A DNA stretch of 64,000 nt from Onchocerca lupi (GCA_028564675.1 JAOVVO010000023.1:124001-188000); one strand, 5' to 3'; numbered from the stretch's first letter, positions 25,001-38,024 are shown. Translations and numbers: made by a program. Notes: generated by a model not told the origin, from the letters alone.

Positions 25001-26482
25001 TCATCATTATAATAGTTTAAAAAAATTTTTTTAAATAAAAAAAAACCGAAATACTCATAAATTTCATAATTGTTGAACTATCTGTGCAAAAAAAAAGTTC
25101 CACAAATAACTTCAAATAAAATTTGAACAAAACTACAATGAATTTAATCCCCATCGATTTAAGTAAGCACTAATAATTTAATTTCGAAAGCTAGAATTTT
25201 AATCAAATTATATATTTTTCTTAATCAAATATTTTTGAAATTAAAACATATGACGAAAAAAACAATAATTCAAAAGTTACTTGTCAAACCCACAGTTACT
25301 TTTTTTTGCAATTGAAATGAAACTTTCTTTTTTTCATTTTTTCAAAAAAAAAAACGTGAACTTCTTTCTTGAAATAGCAATCTCACTCTCTTTAATCCCT
25401 CTCTCCCATGCCAACAATATAATTACTTTTTTTTAAAGCTTCTCTTTACTACTTCTTCCATTTTCTATCTAAATATCTGTTAAATCTGGAGTATGTTTTC
25501 AAGATTTAGTTTAGAAATCGATTAGGCATTTTCCTTCTCATCTTATTACATATTTTATGCCATATTTAACGGAAGTGATGTAGACTACACCGAAGATGAA
25601 AATCTCGCACATATTATAATTTAATAATGAAATGATATATCATACACTAATCCAAATTTTCTCTTGCAGCATGTTTGTTGTAAAAAAAATCAAAATATTA
25701 AAATAAATTTGAAATAAAGCGATATACCATGACATTAATAAAAATCGTCAAGAAAAAAAAAAATCCTAAAAACTCCTTCATTCCCTTTTTTCTTTGCTTT
25801 GTACCAAATAACTGCGTTTGGAAGTATATATAATGAATTACTCACTTGGTTCCAGAAAATCATAAACACTCTATCGGCAATCAATACACTTTGTTTAAAT
25901 GCTTCTTTTGTCCGATGCCATCCATTCTCTAAATTATTTGTGTCTTCACTTTCACTTTTTCGTACAGATCACGAAATATTTCTTCTTAATAATTCTTATT
26001 ACTTGCTAATCGTGAATTAATACAAATGAAAATATGTGTAAACCAATAGGTTTGAAAAAATGACCGATGTTAAACTAATTAGACTTCTCGCAAAAAATTC
26101 ATGTTTTATTGGTTCATGAAACCACTGATAATCACTTGATGCTAGCAAAATTTATTTCAATAGAGAGAACAATCTGATAACTTGAACAACAGAAAAAGCA
26201 AAAAGAGTAAAATAACAAACAGAACAATAAAACGAAATAAAATTCTGCTAAAAAATTGAGCTTTTAAAAATTCAACAAATTAGCAACTTTTTAATTAACA
26301 ATTCCTCCCTTTTTCCAACCCAAATTTAGCGTTACTCACATTTACTAACAAAAACAGAAGAAACTATGTGTCTTCTTTAATACTATTTTAGTTTTCACAT
26401 AAAATATTGTAGAACTCCGTATGATGAAGACCAAAATATGGCATGTATACAACTGCTTTCTTGAGATAATAATATCATATTC
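22086..26482. other. Large AT-rich intergenic gap
   Basis: About 4.4 kb between the WDR3 3' end and the bpl-1 5' end, both on the minus strand. Composition is very AT-rich with several A or T homopolymers. Apart from the exon-like island at 25846-25928 I find nothing that supports a gene. It probably holds the bpl-1 promoter. Confidence 0.5.
25846..25928 (-). other. Isolated exon-like open segment
   Basis: On the minus strand an 83-base segment lies between a weak acceptor (aatttag) and a strong donor (GTGAGT). One frame is open and reads NGWHRTKEAFKQSVLIADRVFMIFW, with unusually protein-like composition for this AT-rich gap. The ADRVFMIFW end resembles the start of the last membrane helix of ligand-gated ion channels, but this is weak. 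No neighbouring exons were found. It could be a lone exon of an unrecognised gene, a gene relic, or chance. Confidence 0.2.
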
Positions 26483-27235
26483 TCAAGTAAAAACTTTCAT
26501 CAGAGCCTTTCTTGACTTCTTTTTTCCTTTTTTTCCTAATTCTGAAAAATCGGCAAACAGCTTTACTTCCGACTGTTCTTCCACTTCTTTCTGGAAAAGT
26601 CTCAGAGCCGCCAGATTGAAACCACAGATATCCTGTAAACTAGTAATTTAGCTCTTAATGAATGATTATTATTTTTACAGTGATGAATAGACGCTTACCA
26701 AAATTATGAAAATTTACGACTAATAGTTATTTTAAGAACCGCTGAAAATAAAATAAGATAAATTTTATATCATTTTCATATCACCGTTCTTTACATATAA
26801 CACATGAATATATTTATCTTAGCAAATATCTTTAAAAATCATCAAAAAGAAAAAAGTAAATTAATTACCCGTAAATCATTCAATCCCTGTGGGACCTTCC
26901 GGCATAAGTCATCGAATAGCGTTATCAAATCAGTCTGCGTGATGAGATGATTGTGATGAATTCTGGAAAACAAAAAAGAAAACTTCTGGAAAAATGAAAA
27001 ACAAATGCATTAATTTTAAGAAATCATAAGTTATAACTACGCTGAAACATTTATATATTCCACAGAATGCATAAATTTAAAAACTGCAGAAACTTCTATA
27101 ATAGCTTAACATGAGATTGCTCTCACTGTCTTCTTTCAATATATTGAAAATAATGCTAAGAATTCTTTTTTAATACAACTAAGACTATAACGTGAAAGAA
27201 AAGTATCTCTGAATTTTAATATCAGGTGAATTACT

Positions 27236-27271
<36 letters not shown>

Positions 27272-30200
27272 CGATCGAAGGACTTTTAACAACAACTCAT
27301 CATCCTAGGTTTTTATTTCAAAGATTTGAGGAAAAATTTTCGTCAGATTTACTTTAGTAAACTAAGTGTGACAAGAAATGAATGAAAATAAGCAAGATAA
27401 AAAAACAAATAAGCAGACAAACGAACACTTACTTTACAATGAAAACTAGAACACGTGATGCCAGTTCTGCTTTATAATGTTTTCCAATACAAACACTTAA
27501 TGCTTTGATAATATCCGGAATGAAACCGAATGGTACCATCAATAAACTTTTTTCCAAATGACTGAAAACGAACATAAGAAAAATCCTCTACTGCCTTTCA
27601 ATACTACAGAAATCAAGATATTAAAGTAAAACTGAATTAACCTGGATGGCACTCGTTGGATCACATCAAGCATAAAATGATCAAGCGATGCGCTTTGAAA
27701 GTGCAACAACAGAGGGTGCTTTTCATGCTGCAAAAATAATAAAGCTATAAAAAACTAATAAATCCCTTCATTCCAAGCAAATATTTTAAATGTAACTGGA
27801 AATTATGTGCGAAATAATATTGAAAAAATTACCTTCGGGTCATCCAACATAGCTATTTTTTCATCTCGCATAATTTTTAATGCTTCAATAATATCTTCAG
27901 TCTAAAATCATTCAGATTCAAAAAAACATGTTGATCAAAAATAAAATATTCCTCTTCTTATTAGAAAAAAAAAAAAAAAATAAAATTGTTTACACAAAAT
28001 TCACATGAATATTGCATCACAATAAAAAAAAAAAAAAAAACTAATGATCAGATTTCGAACTATAGCAAAGTATGCAAATCGTGAATAGAATATCATATAT
28101 TACAAGCTAAGACTAAATGATTTATGAAAACAATGGACTAAAAGTTAGTTAATTTAGGAGTTAGTTAATTTAATGTTTTTATAAAGCCTATACATGAAGG
28201 TTTTTCAAAAGTGTCAATTAATAGTGCCTCTTTATATCTCTAAAACTATTTATTAAAGTATCTTAAATTGTATCCGAACATAAATATACAAATGGCAAAA
28301 CAGTAAGGATATATGATAAACGAAATTAACCGATTTAATGCTTGAGATACTTTTCTGGACTGCTATTTCGGCTTCATTAATCTTTTCTTCTCCAGGTACA
28401 ATATCATGCAGTTGAACAAGACGTTTTTCATATTCCTTTTCTCGCTCCATCGCTTCCTCTTCTTGCAGAACAATGATTTCTTCTGTCAACTCCCACAACC
28501 GGATCGATTTATCACGTGAGGAGGAAATCTGTGCAAACATTTTAAAACTAAAATTTGATTTTAAATCACTAACATTTTTGAAACAAACCTTTAAAAATTC
28601 TTTAAGTCGAAATTTAAATTTCTAAATTACGAATTTCCGCTTCATATTTAATTTTGCTACATTTAAAAACTTACGAGACATTTTCCATTGCTAGTTTGTG
28701 CAAGAGCTCGAATTTCAGCCGAATGTAAGTCTAAAACCTGGATCCGTTCAAACTTCACTGCATCCCATTGCTTAATCAAACCATCTTTACCAGCAGACCA
28801 CAGTAAATGTTCTTCTGGCGAAAATAAAACGCAGGTCACACTAAAAAATATCTAAGTAACATCAAAACAAGTTTAAACATTATAAGTCTAATAGCTAGAT
28901 CTAATTAATAATAACCTAAACCAAAGAGATTCGCTGTATATATTTGGAGACATAATAATCTCTAAGAATAAATAAATCCAGTTTGATTAAATTTTGGATA
29001 AAATAAGGAAGAAAAGAAAAAAAGAGCAGAGCAAATTTACATGTCATCGTGCGCATGGAAAGACTTATGACAATCCCCAAAGTCTAATCCCCATATCTTG
29101 ACGCTTTTATCGGCTGATCCAGTAGCGACTAATTTATTATCCTAAAAAGGATAAATTTACAAATTCAGGAAATTTTTTAATAAGTCTCCTTATTTCAAAA
29201 TAATTCTTACTTTTATAAAGTAATCACAGGATTAACGAGGCTGCGGGCCTGGAAATGAATGCCTAAGATACAATAACATCTTATACTAACAGCACTATGA
29301 TTTTGACAACAGAGTTTAAGAATATATAAAAATTCCAGGTTACAAGTCGGTTTGGAATTTTAAATTTTAATGCAGAAATATACGTGTGAAATATGGATGG
29401 CTGTAACAGGAAGTGAATGTCCATAAAGTGAAACGAAAAATTTGAGTGTATCCACGAAATGAACGGAAGCTGTATTGTCCAGAAGTCCTACAGCAAGAAA
29501 ACGTGAATCATTACTAGCAGCAATGCATAATGCTTCATCTGGTACTTCCATTATCCGATAAGGCTTCACTGACAGACGTTTCCTGAAGATTTTATTTACA
29601 ATGCAAAATCAAAATATAGAACATAATCCCCTTGGAATGATTTTATAAAACTCAAATCCAAACATAATTTATTTTCTTACGATTCATTTCCGGATCTTTT
29701 TATATTTTTCTACAAAACATGATATATAACAATGCCAAAAAATATTGATACCTCATCCCTTCACTCACTAATTCATAATTCCAATATCGAACCGTCTTGT
29801 CATTACCGCAGGAGATGAAGCCTCTCTAAAATCAAAGAAAAAATTTAGAAATATATAAATATTAGAAATATATGATCTCTGCAATAACAATTTTATCTTC
29901 TGAAATCTTACGTTTAAGCAAGATTCACAACTTCGAGATTCTAAATTATCAGTTAAACTCTTCTACCTTATCCGGTGTTGGAATAAGCTGCCAAACAGCT
30001 CCATCGTGAGCTTTTTTAATCATTTCAAGCATTTCATTTGTTGCCAATTCAAATAGGAATATGTTGCCATCCTAAAAATGTTTAATCTTCCAGATATTTA
30101 AGATTTAAATATCAGCATAATTTCGCATCAAGATGGATAGCAAGCTCTATTACTTCAACCAAACGTAAAATAACTTAACTTTGTCGCTAAAATGACATGT

Positions 30201-30844
30201 TTATCGCCTGTAACAAACAGCGATGCAGTGATATCTGTCATTTGTTCATCTTCTAACGTGTGCGAAATCTGCAAAACATCTAAAGAATTGAATTGTATTA
30301 AGCCTAGTTAAATTTGCATATTACTTTAGAAAATTTAAATTATTGAAAATATTTTAATTTGGCTAAGAAATTCGAAAACAAAAAAATAAAATTCCTCACC
30401 TTAAGACTATGCAAATTCCATACGATAGCAGATTCTGCGCTTCCTGACACAAAGCCGAACCCATTTTCTGCAACTGCAAGACATCGAACATCCGTGCGAT
30501 GGCCTAACTAAAATATGGAAAATAATTATGTCGAAAACTGAAAAATAAAATGAAAATTCGAAAAATTTTGGATATGAATTTAAATACAGATTCAAATTTT
30601 GAAAATAAATTTGCCTTGAAATGAATTTTGATATAAATTTGCTAAAATGATTATATGTATTGCTAACCTGATTCAAATCAGCCAAATCATCAAACTGTAC
30701 TTCATTTGATTTAAAATCGACTAAGATTGATTCAGATAGCACTGTATTTGCTGCGTAGAGCACATATAACTGAATCAAGAATGAGTTATTTCAACACAAT
30801 ATTTGTACCAGTATTGTATGGCAATAAGCAACCAGTTGAACTTG

Positions 30845-30880
<36 letters not shown>

Positions 30881-33800
30881 TTTGTAAGATAGTAGTTTGG
30901 GATTGAAGCAAAAAAATAATCCAGGGAAAAAGATACCCATGTCGAGTCATAAAAAAACTACCAACATAGGATTGGAAACCGAGAAGGATCTTATTAATCA
31001 TTGATAATTTTTTTGCTTCTCTAACAATAGATACTGCTCGAATCGATCCAACAACGGATCTTTTTTCGTTTTTTTGACCAGAACTAACATTAAATGAGTA
31101 TAAATTCGAAGTATTTATTTGAATTTATGTAAGTACAAATAATAATAGAAATTTATGCAATTATAGGTAAATAAGCACTTTCCAATATTAAAAAAGAAAC
31201 AAACCTGATATTGGCGTATTTCATCTCCAGACTGTTTTATAGATGAGCTAAAATCAACCCATTTCACTTTCCCATTCGGTTTATATTCACCTATTCGTGA
31301 AATCAAGATGGTTACATCTTTTTTAATATCTGTTTCCGAAATCGTTTCTGCATCACCACTGCAAATACCAATCAATAATCTGCTATCTTTATTGATGCAA
31401 ATTTTCTATCAGTGACTGAACATAAAAAAAAAAAAAAAAAAAAAAATCCCAGAATACTGAGCAGAAATACCTCTCAGCTGACTTTTTTCGGGCTTTCCGA
31501 AGTTTTTTCGTTAAGCGCTTCTGTGACTCATCATCCTCATAGATTCGGAAGATATCGACACAATGTAACGAACCCTGAACAATTTTCTGTTTTAGTTTAT
31601 TCACAAAAAAAAGAAAAAAAAAGAAAGGAAGAAAGCTCAAATTTTTTTAAAAATCAAAAAAAAACTAAAATTCGAATTTTCTGAAGTGGTGATACATGAA
31701 ATTAGAAACTGGAAAAGAAATACTAACCTCCACAAACAAATAAATTGTTTTTAATGTAATATACAATATGAGCAAGTAACTTATACCTTATGCTTTTCTG
31801 ACTATGGAACTTCTACCTACCCTAATCCTTTCCAAAAACAGCGAAGAATAGGCATTCCTGTCTCACTCATTTCTCTGGATAGCAAAAAAAAAAAAAAATG
31901 AATCCCAAAGAGCATAATCTTTATAGACTATATCTTTCTTCATATGAAGTTACTATAACTAAATAAAAAATTAGCACTGTAGTATCATTTCATCAGAAAA
32001 GGTTAATTGCACAAACTTACCACACACGCAACAAGTTTCTCATCTCGGCTAACAGCAAGCTGAAGAATGCGTCCTTTAGAGCGCCTCAAAATCTGTCCTT
32101 TTTTCACACAACGCATAATGTTCTAAAGGAATAAAATCGTTTACAAAAAATTAACCGAAATAAAAATTTTTCATAAACTTGAAAATCCTCGAAAATTCTC
32201 AGGAAATCAGAAAACCTGCTATCGAAAGTAGCTTATTCTTAGAAAAATTTTGGCACTTAAATCTTTAAAATATTACATTTCCCTGCGTATCTTCAGTGTA
32301 TCCAACAGGATTTTCACCGATTTTCAATTTTTTTGTCGAGTTACCGTCTTCATCATCCATTTCCTCTTTTGCGAACCAGTGAATTTCAAAGACCCGTAAT
32401 TCCAGCTCTGCGGATCCAACCAGCAGAAGAGTATCGTTTTTGAGCAGTGAAAATGTGTAAACCTTTAAGCATAAAAAAGATGAAGCAAATAGAAATTAAA
32501 AAAAATTAAGGAAATTTATGAGTTATTATTTCATCTAATCAGTCAGTCGAAGTTTTTCAAATTAGTTTATTTTTGGCATTGGAAACTTGATAAATATTTT
32601 CAGGAGCAACAAAAAAAGAAATGAAACTACCAAAATAAGGACAAAATCCTAATTATTAAAAATAGTACCTCAGAATGACAATCTGTTATTGTGAAGAAAC
32701 AAGTTTTCGAATCTAAACTCCAGAATTTCACATACGTGTCTTTCGAACTAAAAATAAAATGCAAAAAAAAAAAAAGAAAAAACATCGGATATGCTACTCA
32801 AAGTTTCTAATATTTGCTTTCGAGCGTTTCAAAAAATAATGCATTTATAACATTTTATAAAAAAAAAAAAGTCAAAACAAAAGAATGAAAATACCTGCTA
32901 ATAAGAAATCGTCCATCTAAAGTAAACTGTAAATGTGTCACCGAATTTTTATGACCATTTAAACGGAATAGACCAGATTCATTTACGACATCCCAAACTA
33001 CCACCGCTGAATCCTGTAATTAAAAGATAAATTGAAAAAAATAAATAAAAAATAAAGCTTATCCGAAAACTTTTTAACTTTCTTTTCCAAAAGTGTTATA
33101 TTTAAAAATAGTACAACCACAGTGGATAATCCAAAAATGAAGACGTGACTGAAAATCTGGAGCTGAATTTCAGAATTTAAACTGAGATTGAGAAGTTCAA
33201 ATCTTTTGTGTTATTACGAGAAAATCTAAAATTCTATAAATACATGGAACAAATCAATATATCAAAGAATCGATGGCCCTATAGTTACATATATGTAAAG
33301 TTTAGAATGAAATTACAATCGTGCAAGCATATACTCGTATGAAATCTTCGGGAACATAAAAATTCAAAAGATACCTTTCCACCTGTTGCCAGTGTTAGGC
33401 CATCTTTACTAAATGCAATACAATTAACACCTGTCCTGTGTCCATCAAATGTGATATATATTGATCGATCTGGAATTTTGGAAATAAATTCGGATTTGAA
33501 ATAATTCTTCTAAAGAGTTAGTTCTCAATTTCTGTCAAATATTGCAACTTTTGATTCCTATTTTTATTTAGCATAAATAAATTGTTGTTCTACATATATG
33601 AGAATATTCGCTTTCAGACTACTTAAAGCATTATCAAATTTCATGTGATCAGTAAGGTAGTGTAAAAAGCATAATATGGCCATTCATAGAAAAAGTTAGT
33701 CTCATTCAAGAGACTCAACAGTATTACATCACAGTAAATGATTTCAAACCATCGCTTTTTCGATCGTATAACCGAGTTGTCCCATCCACATATCCAACAG

Positions 33801-34466
33801 CAAGAAATCGCCGATTCCCACTGAATTTAATAGTTGAAACGCTCTTATTCGAACCTTTAATCTCATCAACCTGAAAATAGAAGTTCCTGAATCAGTTTTT
33901 TATAACCTCTCAATCGAGTTTTCAGATGAAAAAGAAAAAGAAGATTTCAGCAGCAAAGTCTAAAGCCCATATTCAAATGAATGAAAGATCCCATCCAATT
34001 TTTCTTTAATTCGATGATCAGCAGGAGCTAACTGGAAAAGAGAACTAGCCAAATATTTGCCAATTCCAAGATTTTTTTATCTTCTTCAATTTTATGAATT
34101 ATCTATTTGTGTAAAAATTTAATTTTAAACTCGAATGAAAAAAAATTTTCATCTGAGAAGAAATAATCTACGCTTCAATTATTTGCTCATTTTCTGTAAA
34201 TATCCATACAAAAATGTATGCATATAATTCGAATTCTGATGGAATTTGACACAAACTGACTAAATTTTCAAAATCGATTTGATAAAGAAAGATTTAAAAT
34301 AGAAACTAACTTTTTCCCCTATTTTCATGTTATAAAAGTGAACATTTTCGCACGCTGATACAGCGCAAATATTATCAGTGATAGCGGCAACTGTTCCACT
34401 ACTGGATGCTACTACGTTACAGGTACCATCATGTGCATATCGTAAATACTGTTTGGTAAGCCCCAT
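26483..34466 (-). CDS. WDR3/Dip2/Utp12, U3 snoRNP WD40 protein
   Basis: Twenty-three exons (complement): 34311-34466, 33750-33870, 33375-33469, 32895-33013, 32669-32747, 32277-32462, 32021-32122, 31471-31574, 31205-31358, 30668-30769, 30400-30507, 30180-30268, 29967-30071, 29752-29825, 29384-29582, 29041-29141, 28675-28840, 28331-28528, 27833-27901, 27642-27727, 27433-27561, 26869-26962, 26483-26632; about 928 residues, close to the usual ~940. WDR3 is a nucleolar subunit of the small-subunit processome needed for 18S rRNA maturation. It opens with the family start MGLTKQYLRYAHDGT; successive exons carry WD40 blades (GSADKSVKIWGLDFGDCHKSF, SCGNDKTVRYWNYE, SSRDKSIRLWEL), then an acidic linker and the Utp12 C-terminal domain with a Lys-rich tail. 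One junction (30180 to 30071) is a base short of keeping frame; all other junctions are in phase. Confidence 0.93.
27238..27270. repeat. (TA)n microsatellite in a WDR3 intron
   Basis: About 33 bases of uninterrupted TA dinucleotide repeat within the intron between WDR3 exons 26869-26962 and 27433-27561. Confidence 0.95.
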
Positions 34467-34480
34467 CTCTGTAAGTCATT
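34464..34480 (-). other. Probable spliced-leader acceptor of WDR3
   Basis: On the minus strand gacttacag is followed by just AG and then the ATG (34466-34464), leaving a two-base leader. Such closeness strongly suggests trans-splicing rather than a normal transcription start. Confidence 0.65.
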
Positions 34481-34661
34481 TAATCGAATATATACTAATA
34501 TTCAGGTAACGCACAGGAAAACTTTATTTTTATTATTAACTGCCAAATCATTGGATGAACTAAACTACTGATATGATAGATCTAGTTCTATACGTCTGTT
34601 TCTAATTTGTTCCGAAATTGCTTGCTGGATACACTGAAAATACCGAAAATTCTTCATAATC

Positions 34662-34889
34662 CTAGAAAAGTGGTACTTTTCCTGGTAATAACCTTGGAAT
34701 TGTGCAAATGGTACTACTTATTAGTACTGCACGTTGAACGTAATTCGAGCGAATTTTATATAAGTTGAATATAATACCAATATCCTTGAAAAAATCTGAT
34801 ATAATTTCGAAACCTTGGGAAAGCCAATACCATACAAAAGACCTCGTTATACACCAATAATCGTCAAATCGATCTGCAACAATGAGCAA
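34662..34889 (-). other. Uncertain 75-codon open frame upstream of WDR3
   Basis: A minus-strand frame begins MLIVADRFDDYWCITRSFVWYW and stops at 34662, with a splice-acceptor-like ttgttgcag near its start. It lies about 180-200 bases upstream of the WDR3 leader acceptor on the same strand, a spacing seen in nematode operons. I recognise no family, and AT-rich DNA produces frames of this length by chance. Confidence 0.15.
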
Positions 34890-35995
34890 AAGTGGTTTAT
34901 TGCTTGAAGTGTGATTGTTTGAAAATCGAAATCCCGGGAATCTCTCTCGAATTTTTTTGAAATATAAGGTAAATTTTTATTATATCTATTTTCGGAATTA
35001 CTTCCAGATTGATTCGTATTTCATTTATTCAACTATCTATTCAATTTATTTTGTTTTCTTGAGATGTACTTATGCTAAAAAAATGCAGTGAATTTGTTTT
35101 AAAATTTAATGCAACAAATAAATTATGAGACAGTTCTGTTACTTATCATTTCATTTCAATTTTGAATGGAATAAGTTAGTAAGATAAATTATAAAAATTT
35201 TTATATTATGAAAAATTTATGACAAAAGAGCACTTATCAATAGTAGTATTTGCATTTATTTTGAATATTTTAATTACTTCCAATTATTTAATCCATTCCA
35301 AAAAAAAATCTTCTTTAAAGAACTTTTCTTAAATTAAATAAACAGAAATTATCATGCTAATTGTATATCTATCAAGTGATCATAGTACTTTCCAGGAATA
35401 AACAATAGCAATTATCCTTTCTAATTAGAGAGGTTTTTTCCTTTTTTCTAATTGAAAAATTAGATTTCGTAAAGGTAATATACGAATTCAATTTAAAATT
35501 AATATTTGGACTTCTATGAGAAATCGAAAAACTATATTTACTCGCTTTTTTTTTTTATGAAAACAAAATGTTATTGTAACATTCGTTATCTAAAAAATAT
35601 AATTGAACAGTTAGCAAACTTTTTGGCTTATTCCAAAAATTCTGAAAATTTGATTCTTCGATTTATTTGTGATACTGTCAGAAATCATTCGTATTATTTT
35701 TTATTTTACATACTATCACTTTATATTAATTAAGCAGTGAAAAAATGATCTTTTATTAGATGCAAACAAATAAATTTATATTTTTTGAATGAAAACTTTT
35801 TTAAACTAAAAGTTTTTTTTTTTTTTTTAAAAAAAAGAAGCATTTCAGAATGAAAAGCTATGAAGACAATTTTAACCGAAATAAGATGCAACATGCATTT
35901 AAACAATAAAAGTTAATTTAATTAATATGCAAATGATCTGATGTTAATTATTTGAAGTATAAGTTTGTGAATATATTTATTTTTACTTTATTGTT
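34890..35995. other. Intergenic, nothing supported
   Basis: AT-rich sequence between WDR3 and the weak gene trace at 35996-36624. No exon with convincing boundaries or motifs was found on either strand. Confidence 0.5.
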
Positions 35996-36624
35996 TTATA
36001 TATGCTTCACAAAGCGGTAGAATGAATATTGTAAATCAACAAATTGACACTTCGCAGCAGGTATTTGTGATATTTCAGTTGCGATGGAATGTGTAAATTC
36101 TGTTGGTCAAAAAAATTTGAAAAACTTAAATAGCAAATTTTTATTATTCTTATGCTAAAATCTAAGGAAGTAGTGATTCTGAGAAATAAAAATTTCATTA
36201 TTCTTACTTTTAATGCGTAAAAACAAGGCAAAATTAAGATTCTAGAAACTATAGTAGTATTTATATTCGAAGTTATGGATAAATCATAAATGATTCTAAA
36301 AAATTGATCGACTTTCAAAAGATTTATGCCGATCAGATATTGGAAAATTGGATGATAACTTTTTGCTTTTGTTAAATTCAAATTATCTTAGCTAAAAATA
36401 TCGTTAGCAATTCATTGTGTCTTAACAATAACAAAACAATGTGCAGGAAAGCTACTATCGTTCTACCGTATAAAAAGAGTTCAGTATATTAGCTATTAGA
36501 TCATTAAATTATTTGACTCAATTTATCCGCTTATTACAACTATCAACATTTGAAAAACTTACTTCTTGAAATATTTCATAAGTTAGCTTTCCATCTGTTA
36601 CAAATTTGCCATTTTTCAACAATT
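35996..36624 (-). pseudogene. Possible small or decayed multi-exon gene
   Basis: Two exon-like blocks lie on the minus strand. The first, 36563-36624, reads LLKNGKFVTDGKLTYEIFQE and ends at a strong donor (GTAAGTTT). The last, 35996-36099, follows accepting ccaacag and in one frame reads HSIATEISQIPAAKCQFVDL and on to VKHI and a stop. The two protein-like frames do not join directly in phase, so an intervening exon is missing or the copy is broken. The inverted repeat begins within 80 bases upstream, where any 5' exons would lie. Family not recognised; chance cannot be excluded. Confidence 0.22.
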
Positions 36625-36699
36625 CTCAATACAAAGATGATTTAGCTTATGTACATCAATTAGTTAATTATTATCAATATTTCAATTTATCGAAATCGT

Positions 36700-37949
36700 C
36701 GAAATATTCTTTAATATGAAAATAGCCAGATTTTAATATGTGATTTTAGAGTTATGTGTAATGTCGGTTATGTGTAATGTCGCAAGTTTCAGTAAAATAA
36801 ATCACTTCCATTAGTTATATTTGTGATCCGATACGATTCTATAATAATCTAAATATTTATATTCTCTTTAAATAGCTATCATTTTATCGCGTGAATTGTT
36901 AGATTAAATTAGTATTTAATCAATTGACTGTAATATTTATATTTCCTTCTCTGATATAATATCAAACTCTCGGGAAATTGTAAATGATTGAAGTTTGAAA
37001 TGTTGTCAAATGTTTTAAACAATCTCACTATCAAAAGGATTATTATCTGGTATTCAATTCATCCTTGTCATTTTTTCACTTCTTCTTTCACCGCTCTATT
37101 TGATTCCAATTTTTATCAAATATCATTGATTGTTATTCCACCCAATTATCGCGTTATTTTCGATATTTGTTTATAAATTGTATTGTAACGTAGTCATGGC
37201 GATAAATTCTGTTATAATCAAGACTTATATCACACAACAAACACCCTACCCCGAGAAGTCTTTCCCTAAAACTTTTTTCCTAATATTTTAATTTTCACAA
37301 AAATTTCTGGTGATCATCTTGGGCATCTAAAATTGTCGTGAAAGAAAAAGATTTGAAAAAGAGTATTAAGGAATTGAAGAATTCTCGGAATAGCTGTATT
37401 TGTTTGATAAAGATCTTGGTTAGAGCATAATTTATCGCCATGACTACGTTACAATACAATTTATAAACGAATATCGAAAAATAACGCTATAATTGGGTGG
37501 AACAACAATCAATGATATTTGATAAAAATTGGAATCAAATAGAGCGGTAAAAGAAGAAGTAAAAAAATGACAAGGATGAATTGAATGCCAGATAACAATC
37601 CTTTTGATAGTGAGATTGTTTAAAACATTTGACAACATTTCAAACTTCAATCATTTACAATTTCCCGAGAGTTTGATATTATATCAGAGAAGGAAATATA
37701 AATATTACAGTCAATTGATTAAATACTAATTTAATCTAACAATTCACGCGATAAAATGATAGCTATTTAAAGAGAATATAAATATTTAGATTATTATAGA
37801 ATCGTATCGGATCACAAATATAACTAATGGAAGTGATTTATTTTACTGAAACTTGCGACTAAAATTTGACAAATTGATGATTTATAAATTGAAACAGTTA
37901 CGAAGTCACATATTAAAATCTCGCTATTTTTATATTAAAGAATATTTCG
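36700..37949. repeat. 1.25 kb near-perfect inverted repeat (foldback element)
   Basis: Left arm 36779-37208 is the reverse complement of right arm 37429-37859, about 430 bases each, around a 220-base spacer. The outer ~260 bases of each arm are identical as far as I can read; about nine differences cluster in the spacer-proximal part. After a short non-matching stretch (about 35 bases on the left, 46 on the right) homology resumes between 36700-36743 and 37906-37949 with two mismatches. On the left the arm is preceded by a tandem 16-base duplication (GTTATGTGTAATGTC twice, 36752-36780). Both arms contain the same 60-codon open frame, but its changes look neutral. No transposase is present. 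It sits between divergent genes WDR3 and the BTB gene. Confidence 0.9.
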
Positions 37950-38024
37950 GCATTCCGACACAGCTTACTTTAAAGCTTTCGAGTGAAATCCAAAGCGAAA
38001 TTTTATTTTAACTTTAACGTACAG

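Noticed and set aside
34662..34889. Upstream operon partner of WDR3
   Set aside because: Spacing fits an operon, but the single 75-codon frame has no recognised family and no supporting exons; kept only as a low-confidence note.
36988..37650. Matching ~62-68-codon frames on opposite strands as a conserved gene pair
   Set aside because: They are the two arms of the inverted repeat. Differences between arms include a one-base length change and look neutral, and there is no recognised motif.
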